From positions 7,309 through 71,308 of the forward strand of contig CABIZF010000016.1 of assembly GCA_902363135.1 (NCBI GenBank): a DNA stretch of 64,000 nt, read 5' to 3'. The notes under the pieces were generated by a model, which made no database searches, was not told where the DNA came from, and was given only the letters and a program-made list of their open reading frames with translations. The position numbers and the translations under genes are program-made. This DNA is from Lachnospiraceae bacterium (lineage in GTDB: Bacteria; Bacillota; Clostridia; Lachnospirales; Lachnospiraceae). Shown here piece by piece: positions 17,862 through 25,710 of the stretch. How positions within the stretch are numbered: position 1 is the stretch's first letter; every line of letters starts with the position of its first letter.

Positions 17862-18659
17862 TTATAGTATCAGTGATTCGGTAAGATTACAAAAATCCTT
17901 AACAGGAATATTTTCTTTAAGTGGTAAAGCTGTCTCTAAAAAGGTTTCGTCTGCAAATCTTTCGAGTTCAGAATCAAAATATATAATTGAAGCATTTGTA
18001 TTTAATTGGTATGGTGGAATTGTAACAAAATAATCATAATCTTCATAAGAAGGAGTGGCGCAAGAAACTTTGATTTTTCCGTCCAATTTCAATTTTGCAA
18101 ATTCTCCATAAATGGCAGTTAAGGCTTTTTTTCTTTCTTCATCAGAAGTAATTCTATCTACATATCTAATATACCAATAATCTATAGTTCCCTCTTTTAA
18201 TTCAATTAAATAATCGTATGATCTGGGTGTTCCGGATTTTATTGTCCATTCAACTTTATGCAGACTTGTCATCATGGAAAGTCCACGCATTAAGGTAGAA
18301 AAAAATTTTTCATGCACCTGAACAGTAGAGAGATCTAGAGAAAATCCATTGTCTGCAATTATCTTTTTCCGTTCCTGTATTTTCTTAGAAGAATATCCCG
18401 TTGCATCATATAATTCTTGGATAAGTTCTGGATCATCAATGGCTTTTGCAATTTTATCAATAGTGCTTTTATATGGTCTTCCAGATCGGGCACCGTTGAG
18501 CATTCGTGAAATGGTTGCATTATTTAAGCCTGTTTGTTCAGATAATTCTTTTTGTGTTTTTTTCTGTAAAATGATTTGAAGTATATTGATGAATCTTTCC
18601 TGATCGTAAACGCTGTCAGGATTTATTAGTGTGCCTGAATTTGATATAAATTCGTTCAT
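17862..18659 (-). CDS. XRE-type regulator divergent from the recombinases
   Basis: 265 residues. The helix-turn-helix is at about 34-62 (TQKELSEQTGLNNATISRML). The C-terminal 150 residues form an unrecognised sensor-like domain (RSYDYLIELKEGTIDYWYIR). It is divergent from the recombinase operon, and the 240-base gap holds repeated GTCAAAGAA motifs around the promoter, so it probably controls the recombinases and itself. Confidence 0.75.
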   Translation of the reverse strand: MNEFISNSGTLINPDSVYDQERFINILQIILQKKTQKELSEQTGLNNATISRMLNGARSGRPYKSTIDKIAKAIDDPELIQELYDATGYSSKKIQERKKIIADNGFSLDLSTVQVHEKFFSTLMRGLSMMTSLHKVEWTIKSGTPRSYDYLIELKEGTIDYWYIRYVDRITSDEERKKALTAIYGEFAKLKLDGKIKVSCATPSYEDYDYFVTIPPYQLNTNASIIYFDSELERFADETFLETALPLKENIPVKDFCNLTESLIL

Positions 18660-18671
18660 GCAAATCTCCTC

Positions 18672-18880
18672 TTGACTTCTTTGACTTTGTATAAATTGAC
18701 TTCTTGTATTTTATCTTATCAATTATATCCCTAAAAATCAATTTAAAACATAAAGAAATCAAAAAATGCTTTATTGATATTCTTATAAAAGTCAAAGAAA
18801 TCAAAAACGTAATTGACATTTTGACTTCTTTGTGTATAATGTAGAATTAAGAAGTCAAAGAAGTCAAACAAATCAAAACG
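18672..18880 (+). promoter_or_regulatory. Recombinase promoter with repeated operator motifs
   Basis: TTGACA (18813-18818) and TATAAT (18835-18840), 16 bases apart, face the recombinase operon. The motif AAGTCAAAGAA/GTCAAA occurs at about 18789-18800 and twice in tandem at 18851-18870, each followed by AAATCAAAAACG or a close variant. It appears inverted as TTGACTTCTTTGACTTT (about 18673) and TTTTGACTTCTTTG (about 18819, inside the promoter spacer). This pattern fits repression by the divergent XRE-type protein. Confidence 0.65.
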
Positions 18881-18900
18881 AAAGGAAGGAGGGCTGTGGA

Positions 18901-20004
18901 TTGAAATATAGGGTTGTTTCGGTTTTGAAAGATAATAGACCACGTTTTTTGATTATTTCTGATATTGAAGAAATTGAAATCCTTCCATCAAAGTATTTGA
19001 AGCATCTGGATCAGATTAATACTTCTCCGAATACTGTAAAATCCGCAGCCTTCGCACTTTCATATTATTACAATTATCTGCAGGAGCAAACGATAGGATT
19101 GGATGAGATTACATTGCTATCCTATTCAGAGCAGAATAAACATTTTATTGATTTCTTGTATTGGGTTAAGAGTGGAAAGCATACTGAGCATAATACACAG
19201 ACGAGCAATAAGACCTGCAATATGTATCTTGGTGCAGTCTTCAGATACTACCAGTTTTTGGCACTGGAAGATGTTTTGCCAATGCTTAAAGTCTTACGAG
19301 TAAAAAAAGTATCATATTTTGACAGTATGGGAGTAAATCATCAAAATGCAGTGAATTCGTTTAAAGGTTTCTTCAAAGAAGAAGAACCTAATCTGGAAGA
19401 AATAACATCCGAAGAAATACAGGAGCTGATAAATGCCTGTACGAATGATAGAGATCGATTGCTGATAGCAATGATGGCAGAAACCGGTCTTAGATTAGGG
19501 GAAATTCTAGGAATCCATTATACCGAAGATATTGATTTTGAAAGAAGGACGGTTCGGGTAAGGTATCGTGAATCCAATACCAACTTGGCAAGAGCAAAAA
19601 ATGCAGAATATAGAATGGCTTTGTTAAGTAATACAACTTTTGAGTTCTTGGTTAAGTACATTTCTGATAACCGAAAAAGTCTGATGAACTCGGAGTATCT
19701 ATTTACAAAATTAACTGGAAAAAACAAAGGAGAGCCATTAGATGCGGATTCTGTGTATAGCATGTTGAAAAGGCTATCCAAAAAAACGGATATCAATTCC
19801 CATCCGCATCAGCTCCGACACTATTTTGCGGAGGAAAGAAGAAAAGAAGGATGGGATTTGAATGACATTCGTTTTGCCCTGGGGCATAAGAAAGTTGAAA
19901 CTACCATTAAATACTTGGGTGAAAATAATGAACGATTGGTAGAAGCGACAGATCAATACTACTCAAATAATGAAAATTTATACCAAATTGCAGATTTTCT
20001 GTAA
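18901..20004 (+). CDS. Tyrosine recombinase, first of trio (TnpA-like)
   Basis: 367 residues from the TTG at 18901, with AAGGAAGGAGGG just upstream; a GTG at 18832 in frame lacks an RBS. The catalytic set is complete: TGLRLGEIL (Arg), HPHQLRHYFAEE (HxLRH), LGHKKVETTIKY (His, Tyr). Length is close to TnpA of Tn554 (about 361). It should cut and join the element ends together with the two recombinases that follow. Confidence 0.9.
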   Translation: MKYRVVSVLKDNRPRFLIISDIEEIEILPSKYLKHLDQINTSPNTVKSAAFALSYYYNYLQEQTIGLDEITLLSYSEQNKHFIDFLYWVKSGKHTEHNTQTSNKTCNMYLGAVFRYYQFLALEDVLPMLKVLRVKKVSYFDSMGVNHQNAVNSFKGFFKEEEPNLEEITSEEIQELINACTNDRDRLLIAMMAETGLRLGEILGIHYTEDIDFERRTVRVRYRESNTNLARAKNAEYRMALLSNTTFEFLVKYISDNRKSLMNSEYLFTKLTGKNKGEPLDADSVYSMLKRLSKKTDINSHPHQLRHYFAEERRKEGWDLNDIRFALGHKKVETTIKYLGENNERLVEATDQYYSNNENLYQIADFL

Positions 20005-20022
20005 AAGGAAGGAGGGATTACC

Positions 20023-21753
20023 TTGGCAGTATTAAAAATTGTTCCGAAGTTATATCAGGAAAAAATATCTGAGAAATTAAAGGAAGAAATATCTTTGGTT
20101 ACGAATGGAGAAGCAAAATATTATAACCGGTTATACAAATTTTTTCAGTATACAGATATACAGTGTACTGCAGATATTAACTATGAAACGAGAAAAATGT
20201 ATATGGATTCTCTTGAAAAAGAGGATATTTCAGAAAAATATAAAGTGGAATTAATGAGCTTATTTGATCGTTTAAAAATAGAAAATATACCGGATGTCTA
20301 TTCACATGGAAATCCCTTCTCTGTAGAACAGGAGTTTTTTAAGCAAGACAAATTGTTTTTGCTGTATATCCCCAATAAGAAGAAAGCACAATCTTTCCGT
20401 CAGGTGGTCGATAAGAATGATTTGTTATGGGACTTAACGAGGATACATTCATCACAGTTGGTGCGACAGACAAAAATATTGCTGTGTGAAATTCTGAATA
20501 TGGATAAGGCACAAAGACATCGAAGATATTTTTTAGAACCATTAAAAGCACTTATACGGTTTTGCGATAAGTACGGAATAGATGATATTGAAGAAATGGA
20601 ACAGGCAGACGAAAACAGATTTTATCTGTATTTAAATAATGAGCCGGAAATTATAAAAAAACAGGCTTCTAAGATTGTTGAGTTTGCGAGAAGAACGTTA
20701 TTTCTAACAGATCCAGAGACAAATTGGCGAGCGTGTATCTGGTATATGGATAGGTTTCAGTTTGATAAATCGAGAATCAATGCCAGTTCACCTGTTAAAA
20801 GCCTTTCATTTATTAATATTTACGAAAAAGAAAATCGTTGGTATTTACAATTATACGCAAAATATTTGGTCGGGATATCTGATCTGTCTTTATCAAATAT
20901 CCGAAATACAATAAGTTTTATTTCACAATTTTTAAAATATCTGGATGGACAGAGTAAAAAAGTAACTGAACTGGAGATGCAAGATATAGCGGATTATGTG
21001 TCTGTTTTGGATGAGTCCGATATTAAGTATTCCACTTTTAACCGACATATCACACATATGCATACATTTCTACAGTTTTTGAAAATGAAAAATATTGAAG
21101 TGTTGAAGTTTTATCCGGAACGATTTTTAAAAAAAGGTTTTTCGGAACACAATGAAAGAAGTGTTCCAGAAAAAACAATTGCTCATCTAATTAAGGAGCT
21201 GCCGACATTCCCAGAGCATTTACAGTTGATGTATTTGATTTTGTTTTGCACAGGAATTAGGAAAAGCGAGGTTTGTACAATAAAATCGGGAGCCTTTTAT
21301 TCACAAGGCAATGAGAATTGGATGCGCATATATCAAAGCAAAATGCGGAGGGAAAAAGTCATTCCTGTTCCCAGTTTATTGGTTGGACTGGTGAACGATT
21401 ATGAAAAAAAGTACGGAATAAAAAATGGGGAGTATTTATTCAAAAATAAAAAGGGTGGTGCATTTAATGGACAGACATTTTCAAATCAGATGATTCGGGA
21501 GTGTAAGGCCCGTGGGATTGCCTGCGGAGATTATATCTTTAGAGCACACGATTACAGACATAACCTTGCAACCTCAATGTACGGAAATGGAGTTTCTATA
21601 CAAGGAGTACGAGATTATCTAGGACATTCAAGTGAGAATATGACAAAACAGTACATTGATTTCATGCCGGAACGTATTGTATCGGCTGAAGATAAATATT
21701 TTTCAAAAAATCAGTCATTTAAATTGAAAGGAGTAGAAGATGATGAAAGGTAA
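20023..21753 (+). CDS. Tyrosine recombinase, second of trio (TnpB-like)
   Basis: 576 residues from TTG behind GGAAGGAGGG. The C-terminal catalytic domain has CTGIRKSEV (Arg), HDYRHNLAT (HxYRH) and LGHSSENMTKQYIDF (His, Tyr). The long N-terminal part (about 1-380) contains the SAM-like core-binding region (about 275-375). Length is near TnpB of Tn554 (630). Starts 18 bases after the first recombinase. Confidence 0.9.
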   Translation: MAVLKIVPKLYQEKISEKLKEEISLVTNGEAKYYNRLYKFFQYTDIQCTADINYETRKMYMDSLEKEDISEKYKVELMSLFDRLKIENIPDVYSHGNPFSVEQEFFKQDKLFLLYIPNKKKAQSFRQVVDKNDLLWDLTRIHSSQLVRQTKILLCEILNMDKAQRHRRYFLEPLKALIRFCDKYGIDDIEEMEQADENRFYLYLNNEPEIIKKQASKIVEFARRTLFLTDPETNWRACIWYMDRFQFDKSRINASSPVKSLSFINIYEKENRWYLQLYAKYLVGISDLSLSNIRNTISFISQFLKYLDGQSKKVTELEMQDIADYVSVLDESDIKYSTFNRHITHMHTFLQFLKMKNIEVLKFYPERFLKKGFSEHNERSVPEKTIAHLIKELPTFPEHLQLMYLILFCTGIRKSEVCTIKSGAFYSQGNENWMRIYQSKMRREKVIPVPSLLVGLVNDYEKKYGIKNGEYLFKNKKGGAFNGQTFSNQMIRECKARGIACGDYIFRAHDYRHNLATSMYGNGVSIQGVRDYLGHSSENMTKQYIDFMPERIVSAEDKYFSKNQSFKLKGVEDDER

Positions 21754-23248
21754 TATTAATTTGATTTCGTATGACTGTTATCAACAAGCTACAGAAAAAC
21801 AGTTGGCAGGACTGAAATGGAAGGAAAACAGGGTGTACTACATATCAGAGATTCATAATGAAAAGATGCAGGATGAGATTTATGGGTATATCGATGATAG
21901 ATGTAGACGTTTGTCATTATCAACAGTAGTAAATGATATTTACAGATTTGATCTGTTGAAAGAATTTCTGAATGAGAAGTGTACAAGTTGTAGTAGCATC
22001 ACTGATAAAAAATGGGAAGAACTGGAGAGAAGTTATAAAGCATTTTTATATAAAAAAGGATTGGCGCTGTATGTTAGAAGAAATAGACCGGATAGGCGGA
22101 ATGTTGAGCAACAAAGTAGCGCTCAGATTTCTTTTCTGAAAATGTATTATGAGTATGTTGTGAAGTGTAAAACAGCAGATATTCCAGAAAATGAAAAAGA
22201 TGTATGGGATATGAGAAAGTTGGATATTGTGCCAAGGAGTAATCCGATTCGTGGAAGATATAGATTAGATTTTCGTGAGATCAGGCAGAAAGAATTTAAA
22301 GAGATAATAAAGAAAATATTGTATAGCCACTGCCAGACAAAAGCAATGGGTAGTATAAAAGGTGAATTGCGTGGATTCCGTCGGTTTGCTAGTTTCATGT
22401 ATGATCGATTCCCAGAAGTAAAGCACTTTACAGAAATTAGCAGGGATATGATAGAAGATTATCTGGTTTATATAAAAACGGATACTGGTCTTACATCAGT
22501 CAGTTACACGACAGAGCTGTCGGTTTTGGATAATCTGTTGGATGAAATAGGGCGTGAACTGGAAATAGGAAATATATGCAACCTTTTTCTGTCCAGTGAT
22601 TGCAGAGCATATGACAACGCTTTACCAGAAGCGTATTCAGATGCAGAAATCAGAAGATTTAATTGTGCATTAACAAAATTAAAGCCCCAGTTAGGCAGAT
22701 GTTTAATAATACATCAGATGCTCGGTACAAGAATAGAGGATACGTTGACTTTGCGAAGGGATTGCTTATCTGAGAAATCTGGACATTATTTTATAACTAT
22801 TATCCAGCAGAAAACAAGGAAATATAAAAGACCAGTTAGCAATCAGCTGGCAGAATTGATTAGAAAAGCAATAGAAGTTTCAGAAAAGGAGCATCCAGAT
22901 TCAGAATATATTTTTCTGCAAGATAATGGAAAATTGTATACAGATTCAATGCTGAAATATCATGTAAATATCATGATTTATGAAAATGATATCAGGGATG
23001 ATAATGGAAATTATTTTGAGTTTCGTACACATCGTTTTAGACATACTTTTGGAGTAAAACTTACAGAAATGAAATTAGATGATGATAGCATTGCAAGGCT
23101 GTTGGGGCATAAGGATACACGAACCATACCACATTATCGGCGGTTAAGAAACGAAGCATTAGCGGAGGATACAAAGGCTGTACGAGATGAAATGAATGAA
23201 TTATTAGCACAATACAGGAGGGAAAAGGAAAATGCAGAAACACGATAA
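21740..23248 (+). CDS. Tyrosine recombinase, third of trio
   Basis: 502 residues; overlaps the second recombinase by 14 bases, with GAAAGGAG before the ATG. Catalytic residues are present: LGTRIEDTLTL (Arg), RTHRFRHTFG (HxFRH), LLGHKDTRTIPHYRRL (His, Tyr). Tn554 itself has only two such enzymes; three in a row with a TnpC-like partner is a recurring variant in Firmicutes elements. Confidence 0.9.
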   Translation: MMKGNINLISYDCYQQATEKQLAGLKWKENRVYYISEIHNEKMQDEIYGYIDDRCRRLSLSTVVNDIYRFDLLKEFLNEKCTSCSSITDKKWEELERSYKAFLYKKGLALYVRRNRPDRRNVEQQSSAQISFLKMYYEYVVKCKTADIPENEKDVWDMRKLDIVPRSNPIRGRYRLDFREIRQKEFKEIIKKILYSHCQTKAMGSIKGELRGFRRFASFMYDRFPEVKHFTEISRDMIEDYLVYIKTDTGLTSVSYTTELSVLDNLLDEIGRELEIGNICNLFLSSDCRAYDNALPEAYSDAEIRRFNCALTKLKPQLGRCLIIHQMLGTRIEDTLTLRRDCLSEKSGHYFITIIQQKTRKYKRPVSNQLAELIRKAIEVSEKEHPDSEYIFLQDNGKLYTDSMLKYHVNIMIYENDIRDDNGNYFEFRTHRFRHTFGVKLTEMKLDDDSIARLLGHKDTRTIPHYRRLRNEALAEDTKAVRDEMNELLAQYRREKENAETR

Positions 23249-23639
23249 AATGGTAGCACTGGCAAAAGAAAAAAGTGCGGAAATGACGGAAACAGCAATA
23301 ACAGCTATTGAAACAATGTATAGAAAAAATATAAAAATTTCAGTTGCTGAACTTACAAAACTAACAGGACTTTCCAGAGGTTTTTTCTATAATAATCCGA
23401 ATGTGAAACAGGTCATGATGGAATTGAAGGAAAAACAACAGGGAATGATATTGCGAAATCCTAAAAGTGATGCTATTGCAAAAGCACAGGAAGCACGGAT
23501 TAAGAGTTTAGAACAGAAATTATCCGATAGTGTTCCGAAAAACGAATATGAAAGTCTTCAGAAAAAATATGAAGAATTACAGGTGAAATATAGTCAAATG
23601 AAAAAGGGAACACTGTTGAAGATGTACGACCAATTATAG
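23232..23639 (+). CDS. TnpC-like accessory protein (DUF6262-like)
   Basis: 135 residues. The first half carries a helix-turn-helix-like segment (SVAELTKLTGLSRGFFYNNP, about residues 35-55), the second a coiled coil (about 75-130). This is the TnpC pattern of Tn554 relatives, where the protein influences orientation and efficiency of insertion. Overlaps the third recombinase by 17 bases. Confidence 0.8.
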   Translation: MQKHDKMVALAKEKSAEMTETAITAIETMYRKNIKISVAELTKLTGLSRGFFYNNPNVKQVMMELKEKQQGMILRNPKSDAIAKAQEARIKSLEQKLSDSVPKNEYESLQKKYEELQVKYSQMKKGTLLKMYDQL

Positions 23640-23659
23640 GAAGAAAAGGAGAATATTTT

Positions 23660-24040
23660 ATGCAGAACGAAATTTATGATGAGAAAAATGGACTTACTTA
23701 TATGTTATGTGGTGATTATTATTTGCCAAAATTGGCACTTACAGATATCGAACCAACTTATGGGAAATATGGGATGCTTCGTAAAAGCTATTTACAGGAA
23801 CACAGAAAGGCAAAATATCAAATATTGTTGTTACAAGGAAAACTTGTCGAGCATTTGAATCAGATTGATGCAGAAGCAAGGGATAGGGAAGAACAATTAG
23901 TAAAACAGATGATGGAGAAACAAGGAATTACAGAGAAATTAAAAAGGCAGGACAACATGGAATGGACAAGGAGAATGAATGCCATTTGTCATGATGCAGA
24001 AGAGATGATTTTGACGGAAATGATATACACAAAAGGATAA
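23660..24040 (+). CDS. TnpV-like transposon protein
   Basis: 126 residues with the family signature YGKYGMLRKSYLQEHRKAKY (residues about 36-56), LLLQGKLVEHLNQID and NMEWTRRMNAICHDAEE near the end. TnpV proteins accompany many Clostridia transposons; their function is not established. RBS AAAAGGAG. Confidence 0.8.
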   Translation: MQNEIYDEKNGLTYMLCGDYYLPKLALTDIEPTYGKYGMLRKSYLQEHRKAKYQILLLQGKLVEHLNQIDAEARDREEQLVKQMMEKQGITEKLKRQDNMEWTRRMNAICHDAEEMILTEMIYTKG

Positions 24041-24051
24041 TGAACTGCATT

Positions 24052-24120
24052 GGATAGCAAGAATTTTGCAGCCCGGATAGCAAAAAAGTGGAAGTCCGGA
24101 TGGCAAGATTCTTGCTGTCC
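24052..24120 (+). repeat. Three 23-bp iterons inside the right end
   Basis: GGATAGCAA (24052), GGATAGCAA (24075) and GGATGGCAA (24098) recur at exactly 23-base steps, each unit ending in a C-rich CC. The third unit contains the palindrome GCAAGATTCTTGC. A further GGAATGGCAAGAT lies at 24500-24512, and related AGCAAGAT/ATCTTGCT motifs occur at 17566-17763. Likely protein-binding sites. Confidence 0.6.
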
Positions 24121-24148
24121 GGAAAGACAAAAAAGTGAGGGATTAAAA

Positions 24149-24445
24149 ATGTTGGTTAAGTACATAATAAAAGTGTTTTTATATTTAATTCTTGCAGTAA
24201 TGATATTGATTCGCTGGTTATTAAAAATTCCGATGATGTTGGGAAATATTTTGCTTTACTTTTTATCAATTATATTTATTCTGACAGGTGTTTTGAGTTA
24301 TGGATTTGCATTGGAATCTGCAAGAGAATGTGGGCGAATGATAATAATTGGGATGGCATTTGGTGCAATACCAGACTTTGTCCCATTTTTGGGAAAAAGT
24401 TTAGAGACATTGGTTGCCAAACTGTTAAGTATGACAAATGAATGA
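24149..24445 (+). CDS. Small membrane protein of the transposon
   Basis: 98 residues from the ATG at 24149 (GTGAGG upstream; the frame is open further back through the iterons, without a good RBS). Two to three hydrophobic helices: LVKYIIKVFLYLILAVMILI, a second about residues 30-58, and a weaker one near IIIGMAFGAIPDFVPFLG. Last gene before the right end. No enzymatic motif; role unknown. Confidence 0.6.
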   Translation: MLVKYIIKVFLYLILAVMILIRWLLKIPMMLGNILLYFLSIIFILTGVLSYGFALESARECGRMIIIGMAFGAIPDFVPFLGKSLETLVAKLLSMTNE

Positions 24446-24457
24446 GAAAGTCAATAT

Positions 24458-24491
24458 GAAAGAGGGCTGTGAAAGGCTCTCTTTTCTTTTT
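24458..24491 (+). terminator. Terminator at the right end of the transposon
   Basis: AAAGAG...GGCT and AGGCTCTCTTT fold into a hairpin followed by TCTTTTT. It should stop transcripts of the recombinase operon before they enter the cpaF 3' part. Confidence 0.6.
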
Positions 24492-24516
24492 GCAACTGTG
24501 GAATGGCAAGATAATA

Positions 24517-24589
24517 ACGTTATATACAGTGTATATTAAGTACAGATATTGTATTTCTGCATGATGGGAACATAGGGAGTCCATATAAA
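24517..24589 (-). repeat. Right end of the transposon
   Basis: AGTCCATATAAA (24578-24589) is the inverted counterpart of the left terminal TTTATATGTACT. ACGTTATATA (24517-24526) mirrors the left subterminal TATATAACGT, but lies about 63 bases from the end instead of about 26. Confidence 0.65.
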
Positions 24590-24590
24590 G

Positions 24591-24959
24591 GCACTAAATA
24601 CCGGCCATGACGGATCACTCAGCACCGGTCATGCGAATACTCCACAGGATATGCTCTCACGAATTGAGACGATGGCGCTGATGGATTTTGACATGCCGCT
24701 ATCGGCGATCCGAAGACAGATAGCTTCCGGTATTGATCTGATTGTCCATTTAGGACGATTGCGTGATAAGACGAGAAAGGTACTACAGATATTGGAAATT
24801 CTCGGATATGATCCGCAGTCGGGAGAAATTCGGACACAGGTGCTATACGAGTTCGTAGAGGAGGGTGTGGATGCATGCGGGAAAGTATGTGGAAGGCTGG
24901 TTGCGAGGAAGGGACTGCGGCGGCGCGAAAAGCTCGAACGGGCCGGACTGACGCTATAG
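24591..24959 (+). pseudogene. CpaF/TadA ATPase, 3' part beyond the mobile element
   Basis: In frame from GCA at 24591: ALNTGHDGSLSTGHANTP, then DMLSRIETMALM and the C-terminal helices to TAG at 24959. This is the direct continuation of the 5' part (LLQA at 5925-5936); joined they give about 407 residues, a normal CpaF. No start codon with RBS precedes it, so on its own it is unlikely to be made. It overlaps the TadB start by 85 bases. Confidence 0.92.
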
Positions 24960-25708
24960 ACAGTCACCGGCGGGAGCATCCTTATACCCGCATGAGCAGA
25001 GTAGATGTGGGGCGGTATCTGGCAGGCGACCTGACGCTGATTCTGCTGCTTGGCTGGCTGTTTTATGACTCTCTCGTAAGCGTGATTGTGCTTTTTCCGG
25101 GAATGTTATGGATGCTGCGGGAGCAGAAGAGGACGTGGCGCAGGAGGCGCAAGCGGGAGATGCAACGGCAGTTTTTAGATGCGATTCAGATGATGGCAGC
25201 TTCGCTTCAGTCCGGTTATTCTGTTGAGAACGCAGTGTGTGCGTCAGCAAAGGAGCTGGAAAAGCTGTACCCGCGCGATACATTTATTGTGCTGGAATTT
25301 CAGAATATGGCATTACAGCTGGACCGGAACCAGAGCGTGGAGAGCCTGCTGCAGGATCTGGGAGAGCGAAGTCAGGTGGAGGACCTGCAAAGCTTTGCAG
25401 AGGTGTTTCTGACAGTAAAGCGCACAGGTGGAGATCTGCTGCATGTGATCCGCAATACGGTTTCGTGTATCAGGCAGAAGCAGGAGACGGTTGCAGAGAT
25501 TGAGACAGTGCTGACCGGCAAGATGACGGAGCAGAAGGTGATGAGTCTGATGCCGTTACTGATCTTGCTGTATGTACGGCTGACATCACCGGAGTTTCTG
25601 TCCGGTATGTATGGAAATCTGACCGGAAGGGCGGTGATGACAGTCTGTCTTCTGATCTATGCTGTGGCGTATCTGTGGGGAAAGAAAATTGTGGGAATTG
25701 AGGTATAG
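24875..25708 (+). CDS. TadB-like pilus assembly membrane protein
   Basis: 277 residues with the type II secretion F domain (about 80-230; FLDAIQMMAASLQSGYSVEN, then VKRTGGDLLHVIRNT) between membrane helices near residues 50-85 and 225-270. Start chosen at 24875 because GAGGAGGG lies nine bases upstream, although this overlaps cpaF by 85 bases; ATG at 24992 is an alternative. Forms the inner-membrane platform with TadC. Downstream of the transposon, it may depend on a promoter other than that of the Tad operon. Confidence 0.88.
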   Translation: MRESMWKAGCEEGTAAARKARTGRTDAIDSHRREHPYTRMSRVDVGRYLAGDLTLILLLGWLFYDSLVSVIVLFPGMLWMLREQKRTWRRRRKREMQRQFLDAIQMMAASLQSGYSVENAVCASAKELEKLYPRDTFIVLEFQNMALQLDRNQSVESLLQDLGERSQVEDLQSFAEVFLTVKRTGGDLLHVIRNTVSCIRQKQETVAEIETVLTGKMTEQKVMSLMPLLILLYVRLTSPEFLSGMYGNLTGRAVMTVCLLIYAVAYLWGKKIVGIEV

Positions 25709-25710
25709 GA

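Larger units (their letters stand above)
5937..24589. mobile_element. Tn554-like transposon of about 18.65 kb inserted in cpaF
   Basis: The DNA between the two cpaF halves is clearly richer in A+T than its flanks and has no copy of the host intergenic repeat. Its ends are short inverted repeats: TTTATATGTACT at 5937 and AGTCCATATAAA ending at 24589 (TTTATATGGACT on the other strand). No long target duplication is seen; GGC is present at both junctions. A trio of tyrosine recombinases followed by TnpC- and TnpV-like genes occupies the right end, the layout known from Tn554 relatives. No conjugation, relaxase or phage structural genes were recognised. Cargo includes an MmeI-like restriction-modification gene and a serine-recombinase operon. 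Confidence 0.9.

Noticed and set aside
5937..24589. Prophage or conjugative element
   Set aside because: No capsid, terminase, portal, relaxase, coupling protein or type IV secretion genes were found.
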